A stretch of DNA of 64,000 nt. It comes from JANQIO01 sp965229625 (GTDB lineage: Bacteria; Pseudomonadota; Gammaproteobacteria; Pseudomonadales; Halieaceae). Below the pieces are notes generated by a model. That model was not told the DNA's origin, ran no database searches, and was given only the letters and a program-made list of their open reading frames with translations. Made by a program: the position numbers and the translations under genes. The stretch is taken from positions 2,170,001-2,234,000 of the forward strand of contig CBDDJJ010000001.1 in NCBI GenBank assembly GCA_965229625.1, given 5' to 3'. Positions 43,441 to 52,386 of this stretch are shown piece after piece. Positions within the stretch are counted from its first letter, which is position 1, and the number at the start of each line of letters is the position of its first letter.

Positions 43441-44397
43441 GTGAATACCCTGGATTTTCCCCAGCTCGCCTCGGCGGCCGATATCAAGGCCGGCTTCGAG
43501 CAACACGGCTATATCTGCAGCGACGAAATCGCCACCGCTGTGTTCCTGGCCTGCCAGTTGCGCAAGCCTATCCTGGTGGAAGGCCCGCCCGGCGTCGGCA
43601 AGACCGAACTGGCCAAGACCACCGCCCGGTTGCTGGAGCTGCCGCTGATTCGCCTGCAGTGCTACGAAGGCCTGGACGAGGCCAAGGCCCTGTACGAATG
43701 GAAGTACGGCAAGCAACTGCTCTACACGCAGGTGCTGAAGGAGAAGCTGGGCGACCTGTTGCAGGGTGCCAAGGGCCTCGCGGAGTCCGTCGATCGCCTG
43801 CACCATTTCGGGGACATCTTCTATTCCGAGGATTTCCTCGAGCCGCGCCCGCTGCTGAAAGCCATGCACGAATCCGAGGGCTCGATCCTGCTGATCGACG
43901 AGGTCGACAAGTCGGACTACGAGTTCGAGTCGCTGCTGCTGGAAATCCTCTCTGACTACCAGGTCTCCATCCCCGAGATCGGCACCGTCAAGGCCAAGAG
44001 CTCACCGGTGGTATTCCTGACCAGCAACAACACCCGTGACATTTCAGACGCCCTCAAGCGGCGCTGCCTGCACCTGTACATCCCCTTCCCCACCACCGAG
44101 CTGGAAGAGCGCATCGTGCGCAGCCGGGTACCGGATGTGGACGAAGGCCTGCGCGAGCAGATCGTCGCCTTTGTGCACTCACTGCGCCAACTGGACCTGA
44201 AAAAAGTGCCGGCCATCAGCGAGACCATCGACTGGGCCCGCAGCCTGCTACTGCTGCACGCCGAGCAGCTTGACGAGGAGACCGTGCGCAGCACCCTCAA
44301 CGTGCTGCTGAAGTTCCAGGACGATATCGAGGCCACCGGGCCGGAGCTGCGGAGCCTGCTCAACGCACCGAAATCCGGCGTCGCCGGCGGCGGCTGA
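43441..44397 (+). CDS. MoxR-family AAA+ ATPase
   Basis: This 318-residue AAA+ protein has Walker A (GPPGVGKTE), Walker B (LLIDEVDKSD) and sensor motifs (TSNNTRD). MoxR ATPases act with VWA-domain partners as chaperones that mature or activate other proteins. The start is GTG 43441 with AGGAG five bases upstream. A VWA-domain gene follows after four bases and is the expected partner. Confidence 0.9.
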   Translation: MNTLDFPQLASAADIKAGFEQHGYICSDEIATAVFLACQLRKPILVEGPPGVGKTELAKTTARLLELPLIRLQCYEGLDEAKALYEWKYGKQLLYTQVLKEKLGDLLQGAKGLAESVDRLHHFGDIFYSEDFLEPRPLLKAMHESEGSILLIDEVDKSDYEFESLLLEILSDYQVSIPEIGTVKAKSSPVVFLTSNNTRDISDALKRRCLHLYIPFPTTELEERIVRSRVPDVDEGLREQIVAFVHSLRQLDLKKVPAISETIDWARSLLLLHAEQLDEETVRSTLNVLLKFQDDIEATGPELRSLLNAPKSGVAGGG

Positions 44398-44401
44398 GTC
44401 G

Positions 44402-45862
44402 ATGCCCTCCCGGCTGGTCAGTTTCATCAACGTGTTGCGCAGTCACGATGTGCGCATCTCACCGGCGGAGACCCTCGACGCGGTGCAGGTAATCACCACC
44501 CTGGGTTATGAGGACCGGACCCAGCTACGCAGCGGCCTGTCCCTGGCCCTGGCCAAAACCGCGGAAGAGAAAGTCACCTTCAACCGCTGCTTCGACCAGT
44601 TCTTCTCCTACCGCATACCCGAAGCCGCGGAATCGCGCGCCGAGGAGCAACAGGCTGCCAACAGCGAAGACGCCATGGACAACATCCCCGGCGCCGACCC
44701 ATCCGACCTGGAGGCGGCCGAGGCCGCGCTACAGCAGGTGGACGGCGAAGGGATCGAGACGCGCCTGGACCTGGAAGGAGAACTGGCCAGCGATCCGGAA
44801 CTCGCTGGCCAACTGGACGTGCAGATCATGGCTATGCTGCGCAATGACGACCGCAATGCGCTGGCGCTGGCCATTGCCCGCGCCGGCGACGCGGTGGGCC
44901 TGCCGGAAATCCAGATGTTCACCCAGAGGGGGCAGTTCACGCGGCGCATTCTCGACGAACTCGGGGAAGGCCATATCCGCAGTGCCATCGTCGACCTGGA
45001 AAACCGCGGCAGCGACGCGCTGGGGGAACTGCAGGGCTACCGGGATCGCCTGCGGGAACTGGTACGTGACCACGTGGAGCGGGAATACCTGCTGCATGCC
45101 CAGGGCCGCAACCAGCAGTTCATGGACGACGTGCTGGCCAAGGCGCGCCTCAGCCATATCGAGCACCACTACCTGCACCGGGTACAGGACCTGGTGCGGC
45201 GCATGGCCAAGAAGCTCGCCGCCCGCCACTCTCGCCGTCGCAAGGTGACGAAGCGCGGCCAGCTCAACATGGCCAAGACCCTGCGGCGCGGGATCGCCCA
45301 CGAGGGTGTGCTGTTCAACCTGTACTGGAAATCCACCAGGAAACAGCGCCCGCAGATACTTGCGGTGTGCGACGTGTCGGGCTCAGTGTCAGCCTACGCC
45401 AAGTTCCTGCTGATGTTTCTCTACAGCCTGTACGACGTGCTCCCGCGGGTGCGCAGCTTCGCGTTTTCCAATCGCCTGGGCGAGGTCAGCGAGCTGTTCG
45501 ACCAGCACCCGGTGGAGAAGGCGGTAGAACTGGTGAACTGGCAGTATGGCGGCGCCACCGACTACGGCTCCAGCCTGATGGATTTTGCCCGGCTGGCGCT
45601 GGACGACATCGACAGCCAGACCACGGTGATTATCCTGGGCGATGCTCGCAACAATAACGGTGACCCGCGCCTGGACCTGATGCAGAGCATTTACGCCCGG
45701 GCCAAACAGGTCATCTGGCTGAACCCGGAATCGCGTCCGATGTGGGGCAGCGGCGACTCAGAAATGCCGCGCTACCTGTCCTGCTGCCACTTCGCAGCAG
45801 AGTGCTCGAGCCTCGCTCACCTGGAGCGTATCGTCGACCGGCTGCTGCGCAGCTCAAGTTAG
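44402..45862 (+). CDS. VWA-domain protein, CoxE-type
   Basis: This 486-residue protein has a C-terminal von Willebrand A domain with an intact MIDAS motif (DVSGSVSAYAK) and later Asp-bearing segments (GDARNNNG). The long N-terminal region is acidic and helical. CoxE-type proteins pair with MoxR ATPases. Closely coupled to the MoxR gene (4-base gap). Target enzyme is not identified in this window. Confidence 0.88.
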   Translation: MPSRLVSFINVLRSHDVRISPAETLDAVQVITTLGYEDRTQLRSGLSLALAKTAEEKVTFNRCFDQFFSYRIPEAAESRAEEQQAANSEDAMDNIPGADPSDLEAAEAALQQVDGEGIETRLDLEGELASDPELAGQLDVQIMAMLRNDDRNALALAIARAGDAVGLPEIQMFTQRGQFTRRILDELGEGHIRSAIVDLENRGSDALGELQGYRDRLRELVRDHVEREYLLHAQGRNQQFMDDVLAKARLSHIEHHYLHRVQDLVRRMAKKLAARHSRRRKVTKRGQLNMAKTLRRGIAHEGVLFNLYWKSTRKQRPQILAVCDVSGSVSAYAKFLLMFLYSLYDVLPRVRSFAFSNRLGEVSELFDQHPVEKAVELVNWQYGGATDYGSSLMDFARLALDDIDSQTTVIILGDARNNNGDPRLDLMQSIYARAKQVIWLNPESRPMWGSGDSEMPRYLSCCHFAAECSSLAHLERIVDRLLRSSS

Positions 45863-45881
45863 CCTCGCCGGCCAGCGGTAC

Positions 45882-46745
45882 TCAGGCCACCTGGCTGATC
45901 ACGTCTTCGTGCAGCTTGTGCAGGCCGTCCGCCGGGTTGGCCTCACGCATGGCGGCCAGCGGCACATTGAGACGCGCCACACCCAGGTCTTCATAGGCCT
46001 TCAGTTCGTCGAGCCCACCGCGCAGGGTCCACATGGCGGTGATTTCGATGTCATCGTAGTCGCGACCTTCCGCGGCGCACACGGCCTTCAGTTCTTCCAG
46101 CCGCGGCGCCAGGTCTTCAGGACTGCGGGTGGGCGCGTACCAGCCGTTGCCATACTGGGCGATACGCTGGTAGACCTTACCCTTGTCACCACCGATGATC
46201 ACCGGCAACGGGTTCTGCACCGGTAGCGGGTAGCTCTTGAAGTTGGTCCAGTTGATAAAGTCGCTCTGGTGTTCCACCACGTCGCCGGACCATACCTTGC
46301 GCATGGCCTGCACGTAGTCATCGAAGCGAGCGCCACGACGGGCAAAGGGTACGCCTACCGCATCGAATTCCTCCTCCAGCCAGCCGATACCCACCCCCAG
46401 CATGAAGCGGCCGTCGGACAGGAAATCCAGCCCCGCGGCCTGCTTGGCCATGTACAGCGGATTGGCCTGGGAGAGGATGTTCACACCGGTGCCCAGACGC
46501 ACCTTGCTGGTCGCCGCCGCCACCGCCGACAGGCAGATCAGTGGATCAACGAAATTAGTCTCCGGCGTGATCGCCATCTTGCCGGACTTGTCATAGGGGT
46601 ACTTCGATTCATAGTCCATCGGCACAATGACGTGCTCGAAGGTCCACAGGGATTCCACGCCGGCCGCCTCCGCCTGGCGGGCAAAGTCGATCATCGCCTG
46701 CTGGTGGGAAAAGCCGATGTTGACGGGGATCAGTCCGATTTTCAT
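45882..46745 (-). CDS. Luciferase-like (LLM class) oxidoreductase
   Basis: This 287-residue protein has the LLM TIM-barrel pattern (KIGLIPVNIGFSHQQAMIDFARQAEAAGVESLWTFEHV, FLSDGRFMLGVGIGWLEEEF). Family members use FMN or F420, and the cofactor cannot be told here. I chose ATG 46745 with GAGG eight bases away. Longer starts would add a Ser/Arg-rich extension not seen in the family. It is divergent from the phosphotransferase gene. Confidence 0.85.
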   Translation of the reverse strand: MKIGLIPVNIGFSHQQAMIDFARQAEAAGVESLWTFEHVIVPMDYESKYPYDKSGKMAITPETNFVDPLICLSAVAAATSKVRLGTGVNILSQANPLYMAKQAAGLDFLSDGRFMLGVGIGWLEEEFDAVGVPFARRGARFDDYVQAMRKVWSGDVVEHQSDFINWTNFKSYPLPVQNPLPVIIGGDKGKVYQRIAQYGNGWYAPTRSPEDLAPRLEELKAVCAAEGRDYDDIEITAMWTLRGGLDELKAYEDLGVARLNVPLAAMREANPADGLHKLHEDVISQVA

Positions 46746-46857
46746 ACCAGGTTCCTCATTTTTGCCTCCACTATAGACCAGCTCTGGCGACTGCGTCGGC
46801 CCTGGCCTAGGCTGTAGGCAAAATAAGGACAGGCCGGCCAACGGCTGAGGAGCCCCC

Positions 46858-47919
46858 GTGGAAGACCAGCGCCCCACGCCCCTGGTAGAAGACCTTGCAG
46901 GCACCCGCGAGAAACTCGCCTCCTGGTTCAGCGAGCAGCGGGGCACCCCGGTCAGCATTTCCGACCTGCATATTCCCGAGGCGACCGGCATGTCCAACGT
47001 AACCCTGCTGTTCGACGCCAGTTGGGAAGCCGACGGCGCCAACGTAACAGAAGCCTGCGTGGGTCGACTGCAACCGCAGATCGAGCGTCCCGTATTCCCG
47101 GATTACGATCTCACGCTGCAGTACCGGATCATGGACATACTCGGTCGAAAAACCGATATCCCGGTGCCGGTGTTGCGCGGATTGGAGACGGACCCGACCG
47201 TACTCGGGGTTCCTTTCTACGTGATGAAAAAAACCGAGGGCCGTATCCCCACCGATATGCCGCCCTACAACATGGACGGCTGGCTGATGCACGAGACCAG
47301 CCTGGAACAACGCGAGCAGCTCTGGAATGCCGGTATCGACGTGTTGGCGAGGTTCCACCAGCTCGACCACCAGGCCCTGGGCCTCGATTTCATGGCCACC
47401 AACGGCAGCACCCCGCTCCAGAGCCAGCTGGCCCACTGGCGCCACTATCACGACTGGGCCCTGGAGGGCCGCACGCACCTGATCTGCCAGCGGGCGCTGG
47501 ACTGGCTGGAAGCGAACCAGCCGGGCGATGAAATGACGCGACTCTGCTGGGGCGATGCCCGTATCGGCAATATCATCTTCAGCGAGGACTGCCGTGAAGT
47601 CGCCGCCGTGCTGGACTGGGAGATGGCCGTGCTGGGCAACCCGGTGCAGGACCTGGCCTGGTACTGCTTCATCGACAACACCTTTGCCGACGGCCTGGGC
47701 ATGCCGCGGCTGGAGGGCCTGCCCGACAACGAGGACAGCGTGGCTCGCTGGCAGGTCGCCACCGGCTTCCCGGCGGACGACTTCGACTATTACTGGATAT
47801 TCGCCGGCATGCGCTACGGCCTGATCCTGTCGCGCATTATGATGGCCACCGGCCAGGAGCAGGAGATCCAGCAAAACTTCGTCTGCAAGCTACTGGAGCG
47901 ATATCTCGACGCCGCCTGA
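46858..47919 (+). CDS. APH/choline-kinase-type phosphotransferase
   Basis: This 353-residue protein has the protein-kinase-like fold: an N-terminal lobe, a catalytic loop CWGDARIGNII (in place of HGDxxxxN) and a DWEMAVLG metal-binding segment. These proteins are often found in acyl-CoA or lipid metabolism regions, where the substrate is unknown. The start is GTG 46858 with GAGGAG five bases upstream. It is divergent from the LLM gene across 112 bp. Confidence 0.8.
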   Translation: MEDQRPTPLVEDLAGTREKLASWFSEQRGTPVSISDLHIPEATGMSNVTLLFDASWEADGANVTEACVGRLQPQIERPVFPDYDLTLQYRIMDILGRKTDIPVPVLRGLETDPTVLGVPFYVMKKTEGRIPTDMPPYNMDGWLMHETSLEQREQLWNAGIDVLARFHQLDHQALGLDFMATNGSTPLQSQLAHWRHYHDWALEGRTHLICQRALDWLEANQPGDEMTRLCWGDARIGNIIFSEDCREVAAVLDWEMAVLGNPVQDLAWYCFIDNTFADGLGMPRLEGLPDNEDSVARWQVATGFPADDFDYYWIFAGMRYGLILSRIMMATGQEQEIQQNFVCKLLERYLDAA

Positions 47920-47932
47920 AATCGCAGGAGTC

Positions 47933-47961
47933 TTGTTTTAGAACCTATGCACCCCTAAACT
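47933..47961 (+). promoter_or_regulatory. Putative sigma-70 promoter of gshA
   Basis: TTGTTT (47933-47938) and TAAACT (47956-47961) are separated by 17 bp and lie 39 bp before the gshA start. The elements partly match the consensus hexamers and the spacing is ideal. Confidence 0.45.
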
Positions 47962-47999
47962 CTCGGGCCACACGTCACCCCACCACCCGAGGACCTGGT

Positions 48000-49586
48000 T
48001 TGTCATCCACCTACGAGCAGCGCCTGGCGGCCCTTGCCGGCGCCGAACAGACAGCGCTGCTGACCGACATCCAACGTGGCCTCGAAAAGGAGAGCCTGCG
48101 CATCGGCCCCAACGGGCGGCTTGCACAGACGCCACACCCCCAGGGACTGGGTTCGGCCCTGACCCACGACTACATCACCACTGACTACTCAGAGGCGCTG
48201 CTGGAGTTCATCACGCCGGTGTCCACGAGTATCGAGGACAGCCTTAAGACCCTGGCGGACATCCATCGCTTTGCTTACGGCGAGATCGGCGACGAGTTGC
48301 TGTGGGCCGCCAGTATGCCCTGCGTGCTGGAAGGGGATGACCAGATACCCGTGGCGCGCTACGGCGACTCCAATGTCGGTCGCATGAAGACCGTGTATCG
48401 TTATGGCCTGGGCTACCGCTACGGCCGGCTGATGCAGACCATTGCCGGCATCCACTACAACTTCAGCATGCCCCCGGCCTGGTGGGAAGCGGCCCACGCC
48501 GCCGAGAACAGTGACCTGCCACTGCAGGACTTCATTACCGAACGCTACCTTGGCCTGATACGCAATTTCCGCCGCTGGTCCTGGCTGCTAATCTACCTGT
48601 ACGGGGCCTCGCCGGCGGTGTGTTCCAGTTTCCTGCGTGACGGCAACTACCATGGCCTGGAGCCCTTCGACGAGCAGGTGAAAAGCCTGCATGCACCCAT
48701 GGGTACCTCCCTGCGCATGGGCGACCTGGGCTACCAGAGTAATGCCCAGAAGAACCTCTCGGTCTGCTACAACACGCTGGACAGCTACATTGCGACCCTC
48801 AAGGACGCCATCGTCCAGCCGCACGCAGACTATGCCGCCATCGGCATCGGCGAGCGGGGCCATGAGAAACAGCTCAATACCAGCCTGCTGCAGATCGAGA
48901 ACGAGTTCTACAGCCCGATCCGCCCCAAGCGTGTTGCCCGTTCCGGAGAAACACCCCTGGGCGCCCTGCGCCGGGACGGCATCGAGTACGTGGAAGTGCG
49001 TTGCATAGACGTCAATCCCTACCTGCCGGTGGGCATCGACGCAGACCAGGTGCGCTTCCTCGATACCTTCCTGCTGTACTGCCTGATCGCGGACAGCCCG
49101 GAGTGTGATGACGATGAGCCCGGCCGCATCGCCGCCAACCAGTTGGCGGTCGTAAACCGCGGCCGTGAACCCGGCCTGTCGCTGGCCACCCTCGAAGGCG
49201 ACAAGCCGCTACAGGGCTGGGGGCATGAGTTGCTGACGGCACTGGGCCAGATTGCCGGCGCCCTCGACACTGCCCACGGCGGCGACAGCTATGCCCGGGT
49301 GCTGGCGGATCAGGTCGCGAAACTGGACGATCCAACGCTGACACCGTCGGCACGCATCCTGGCGGAAATGGCCGAGCGCGACCTGCCCTTCTTCACACTG
49401 GCCATGGAAGCCAGCCGACACTGGGCCGAGCAATTGTCATCGGAGCCCCTGGACGCCGGGCAGCTGGAGACCTTCCGCGCAGCGAGCGAGGCCTCCCTGG
49501 AGGCCCAGCAGGCCGTGGAAGCGGCGGACAGCATCGATTTCGAGACCTACCTGGCGAACTACTACGCGCAGTACGCCTCGCTGTAG
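48000..49586 (+). CDS. gshA: Glutamate-cysteine ligase
   Basis: This 528-residue protein matches the bacterial GshA type 1 in length and in motifs (GLEKESLRI, EFITPVSTSIEDS, HYNFSMPPAW, DLGYQSNAQ, YIEVRCIDVNPY-like GIEYVEVRCIDVNPY). It forms gamma-glutamylcysteine for glutathione synthesis. The start codon is TTG 48000, with GAGGA seven bases upstream, and no nearby ATG fits. The acpH gene follows after 8 bases. GSH supports the thiol-redox genes nearby. Confidence 0.95.
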   Translation: MSSTYEQRLAALAGAEQTALLTDIQRGLEKESLRIGPNGRLAQTPHPQGLGSALTHDYITTDYSEALLEFITPVSTSIEDSLKTLADIHRFAYGEIGDELLWAASMPCVLEGDDQIPVARYGDSNVGRMKTVYRYGLGYRYGRLMQTIAGIHYNFSMPPAWWEAAHAAENSDLPLQDFITERYLGLIRNFRRWSWLLIYLYGASPAVCSSFLRDGNYHGLEPFDEQVKSLHAPMGTSLRMGDLGYQSNAQKNLSVCYNTLDSYIATLKDAIVQPHADYAAIGIGERGHEKQLNTSLLQIENEFYSPIRPKRVARSGETPLGALRRDGIEYVEVRCIDVNPYLPVGIDADQVRFLDTFLLYCLIADSPECDDDEPGRIAANQLAVVNRGREPGLSLATLEGDKPLQGWGHELLTALGQIAGALDTAHGGDSYARVLADQVAKLDDPTLTPSARILAEMAERDLPFFTLAMEASRHWAEQLSSEPLDAGQLETFRAASEASLEAQQAVEAADSIDFETYLANYYAQYASL

Positions 49587-49594
49587 GCACCTGC

Positions 49595-50185
49595 ATGAAT
49601 TTCCTCGCCCACTTTCACCTGGCCTGGCCGGACGAGGCGCTGCTCGCCGGCGCTCTGGAGGGTGACTACTTCAAGGGCCCGCTGCCCGGGACACTGCCGG
49701 CCCGGCTGCAACAGGGCGTGGACCTGCACCGGGCTATCGATGGCTATACCGACCGCCACCCCGCGCTGAGCGAAGCGCGCGCGCTGTTTCCCGCGGGCGC
49801 CCGACGCTACGCCGGCATTCTCATGGACCTGTGCTTTGACCATTTGCTCAGTGAGCACTGGACGCGCTTTGCCGACGTGGATCTCGAACACTTCAGCCGG
49901 CGCGTCTACAGTGTGCTGGCACAGCACGAAGCCGGCCTCAGCGAATCGGCGCGGCGCATGGCCGGCCGGCTGGCGGAGTACGATCTCTTGATGCAATACC
50001 GCCACTGGGATACGGTGGCGTCCGCTGCTGCCCGGATCGGTACGCGCATGCGCCAGCCGAATCCACTGGACCAGGCCGACGCCCTGCTCAGTCCGCTGCT
50101 GCCGGAACTGGAGCGCGCATTCCTGGTCTTTTACCCGGAGCTGCAGGATTTTTGCCGCCAGCACGCGGAACGCTACAAGGACTGA
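49595..50185 (+). CDS. acpH: ACP phosphodiesterase
   Basis: This 196-residue protein starts MNFLAHFHLAWP and carries the HD-type conserved residues of AcpH (DLHRAIDGYTDRH, LMDLCFDHLLSEHW). AcpH removes phosphopantetheine from acyl carrier protein. The dsbB gene follows after three bases. Confidence 0.9.
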   Translation: MNFLAHFHLAWPDEALLAGALEGDYFKGPLPGTLPARLQQGVDLHRAIDGYTDRHPALSEARALFPAGARRYAGILMDLCFDHLLSEHWTRFADVDLEHFSRRVYSVLAQHEAGLSESARRMAGRLAEYDLLMQYRHWDTVASAAARIGTRMRQPNPLDQADALLSPLLPELERAFLVFYPELQDFCRQHAERYKD

Positions 50186-50188
50186 ACC

Positions 50189-50686
50189 ATGCTGCCATCC
50201 ACACGACTCACCAACGGCCTGATTGCCGGCCTGTGCATCGTGGCCATTCTGTTCGCCTTCTACCTCGACCGGGTGCTAGGCCTTGAGCCCTGCCCGCTGT
50301 GCATGACCCAGCGAGTACTGGTGGTGGGCTGCGGCCTGTTTGCACTGGTGGCCTTCGCACACGGCCCCGGGTTGCTGGGCCAGCGGGTATACGCCGTGCT
50401 GGCCGGCCTGTTTGCGCTGGGCGGCGTGGCCGTAGCGGGGCGCCACGTCTGGTTGCAACACCTACCCGATCACCTGGTCCCCGCCTGCGGTCCCGGGCTG
50501 TCCTACATGCTGGAAACCTTCCCGCTCAGCGAGACCCTGGAAATGATTCTTATGGGCGACGGCAATTGCGCCGAGGTGGTGTGGACCTTTCTCGGTCTGA
50601 GCATTCCCGAACAGACCTTGTTACTATTCATAGCCCTGACTGCGGCAAATGCCTGGCAGCTGTTCCGGCGCCAGGCTGTTGAATAG
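50189..50686 (+). CDS. dsbB: Disulfide bond formation protein DsbB
   Basis: This 165-residue inner-membrane protein has four membrane segments, the first redox pair in the periplasmic loop (EPCPLCMTQR, C-x2-C), the second pair as Cys in VPACGPG and GNCAEV, and the usual quinone-binding Arg. It reoxidises DsbA with ubiquinone. Follows acpH closely, so the two are probably co-transcribed. Confidence 0.92.
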   Translation: MLPSTRLTNGLIAGLCIVAILFAFYLDRVLGLEPCPLCMTQRVLVVGCGLFALVAFAHGPGLLGQRVYAVLAGLFALGGVAVAGRHVWLQHLPDHLVPACGPGLSYMLETFPLSETLEMILMGDGNCAEVVWTFLGLSIPEQTLLLFIALTAANAWQLFRRQAVE

Positions 50687-50746
50687 CGGTAACACAAACC
50701 CTGCATTATCTTCGGCCCCGACAGGCCACAGTGACGGCGCACAAGC

Positions 50747-51226
50747 ATGCTAGACAACTGCAAAGACTCACGGGAAACCTGGCAGGCAGTAGAAGAACTG
50801 CTGCAGGGCTGGCTCAAGGAACGCCGCGAGCTGCTGGTGAAGTACACGGCGATCGCCGCCACTCTCGGTGCCACCCTGGATCGCGACACACCCGCCGAGC
50901 GAGTCAGCGAGGGTATAGAGCGCCTGTGCCAGCTGCTGGTGGACTACGTGTCTGCCGGCCACTTTGAAGTATTCCTGGCGCTGCAGAAAGAGGCGGAGAT
51001 TTTCGCCGATGGCAGCGGGGAAGTCGCCGAAGTGCTGATTCCGAATATCGGCGATACGACGGAAGTCATTCTTGGCTTCGAGGAAAAGTACCCCGAGGCA
51101 GGCATCGACGACCTGGATGCCGACCTGTCGCTACTGGGGGAAGTGCTGGAGTCCCGCTTCGCGCTGGAAGACCGCCTGATCGCGCTGCTGCACGGCAGCC
51201 ACGCCGCCCAGCTGGCTGCTGATTAG
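50747..51226 (+). CDS. rsd: Anti-sigma-70 factor Rsd/AlgQ
   Basis: This 159-residue helical protein opens MLDNCKDSRETWQAVEELLQGWLKERRELLVKY, the Rsd/AlgQ signature. It binds region 4 of the major sigma factor and shifts RNA polymerase to alternative sigma factors. It stands 60 bases after dsbB and is followed by a GC-rich repeat tract (51232-51279). Confidence 0.9.
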   Translation: MLDNCKDSRETWQAVEELLQGWLKERRELLVKYTAIAATLGATLDRDTPAERVSEGIERLCQLLVDYVSAGHFEVFLALQKEAEIFADGSGEVAEVLIPNIGDTTEVILGFEEKYPEAGIDDLDADLSLLGEVLESRFALEDRLIALLHGSHAAQLAAD

Positions 51227-51231
51227 GTACG

Positions 51232-51279
51232 GCCGGTTAGGCGCTGCCGGCCAGGAGCGGCCGGCCAGGCTCGGCCGGC
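51232..51279. repeat. Imperfect 14-bp GC-rich tandem repeats after rsd
   Basis: Three and a half units of 14 bp start with GCCGG: 51232-51245 (GCCGGTTAGGCGCT), 51246-51259 (GCCGGCCAGGAGCG), 51260-51273 (GCCGGCCAGGCTCG) and a partial unit to 51279. It lies just after the rsd stop and may form overlapping hairpins. No T tract follows on the plus strand. Confidence 0.7.
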
Positions 51280-51310
51280 AAATCAATCTGATACAAGAAA
51301 GGAAGAGATA

Positions 51311-51330
51311 GGGGTCGCCGAGGCGACCCC
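51311..51330 (-). terminator. Hairpin terminator candidate of the FKBP gene
   Basis: GGGGTCGCC (51311-51319) and GGCGACCCC (51322-51330) form a 9-bp stem with a 2-base loop. On the minus strand it lies 20 bases after the FKBP stop and is followed by a T/C-rich stretch, so a modest intrinsic terminator for that gene is plausible. Confidence 0.6.
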
Positions 51331-51349
51331 GCGGCTACCTGAGCCGTGC

Positions 51350-52081
51350 CTAGCCTTCGCCGGCGTCAGCCGACTCGATACCCACCAGCTCCACCTGGAA
51401 CACCAGCGTGGCATTGGGTCCAATTTGTTGACCAGCGCCGCCGGCGCCGTAGGCCAGCTCCGGCGGGATGACAAACTCGTACTTGGAACCTACCGGCATC
51501 AGCTGCAGGCCTTCGGTCCAGCCGGGAATCACCTGGTTGAGAGCGAAGGACACGGTGGCGCCACGGGCATAAGAGCTGTCGAACTCGGTGCCGTCAATCA
51601 GGGTGCCGCGGTAGTGCACCTCAACGGTATCTTCCGCCGTGGGCATCGGGCCTTCGCCGGCTTCCAGCACCTTGTACTGCAGCCCGCTCTCGGTACTCAT
51701 TACACCCTCACCCTGGGCGTATTCCGCGCGAAACGCGTCGCCATCGGTCGCATTGCTTTCAGCAGCCTGTGCCGCCTCAACCTGGCGTTCCTCCAGGCGC
51801 GCCTGCTGGTACGCCTGCATTTCCTGGCCGATCTCCTCCTGGCTCAGCAGTCGCTCCTCACCTTCGAAAGCATGGCGCAGACCGGCGCTGAACGCATCCA
51901 GCTCCAGCGGCACACCGTCCGCCTTGAGGCGTTCGCCAAGGCCGTAGGCGATGCCGTAACTCAGGCGCTGCTCGGTCGTCTCGAGGGTTACCGGTTGTTC
52001 GGCGGGCGTATTGTCCTGCTGGCTGCAGGCAGTAGTCAGCAGCGCTGCCGTGAGCGCCAGCCCGATGCTAGAAATTTTCAT
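51350..52081 (-). CDS. FKBP-type peptidyl-prolyl isomerase, putative lipoprotein
   Basis: This 243-residue protein has a signal peptide with Cys19 (LLTTACS), an N-terminal dimerisation helix region (about 30-110) and a C-terminal FKBP domain (about 130-235: YRGTLIDGTEFDSSYARG, VIPGWTEGLQLMPVGSKYEFVIPPELAYGAGG). It is like FkpA/Mip-type periplasmic proline isomerases. It is convergent with rsd, and a hairpin (51311-51330) lies after its stop. Confidence 0.9.
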   Translation of the reverse strand: MKISSIGLALTAALLTTACSQQDNTPAEQPVTLETTEQRLSYGIAYGLGERLKADGVPLELDAFSAGLRHAFEGEERLLSQEEIGQEMQAYQQARLEERQVEAAQAAESNATDGDAFRAEYAQGEGVMSTESGLQYKVLEAGEGPMPTAEDTVEVHYRGTLIDGTEFDSSYARGATVSFALNQVIPGWTEGLQLMPVGSKYEFVIPPELAYGAGGAGQQIGPNATLVFQVELVGIESADAGEG

Positions 52082-52386
52082 AGTGCGATCCAGTTTAGCG
52101 AGTGGAGATGCCGCGTGAGCACCTGCTTGTTGCCCGGCAGGCGCTCAGGGCCCACCGCGCCGGGGCCTGAAAGTCTACTACCCTTGCCGGTGACGGTGCC
52201 AGCGCTGAGCCCGCCTGTGGACAAAAGCCCGGCATTTTGTGATGGGGGTCGCCTGGACAAGGTCGCCCGGAGAGGGTCGCCCGGACAGGCAAAGAAAACA
52301 CTAGTGCACAGATCAAGGCACAAGCGATTTCATAAACACCTGTGCTACATTGGTTATCAATCTTCACAGTGGAGGTGGCGCCAGGC

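Noticed and set aside
51232..51279. CRISPR array
   Set aside because: The units are 14 bp tandem copies without spacers and no cas gene is near.
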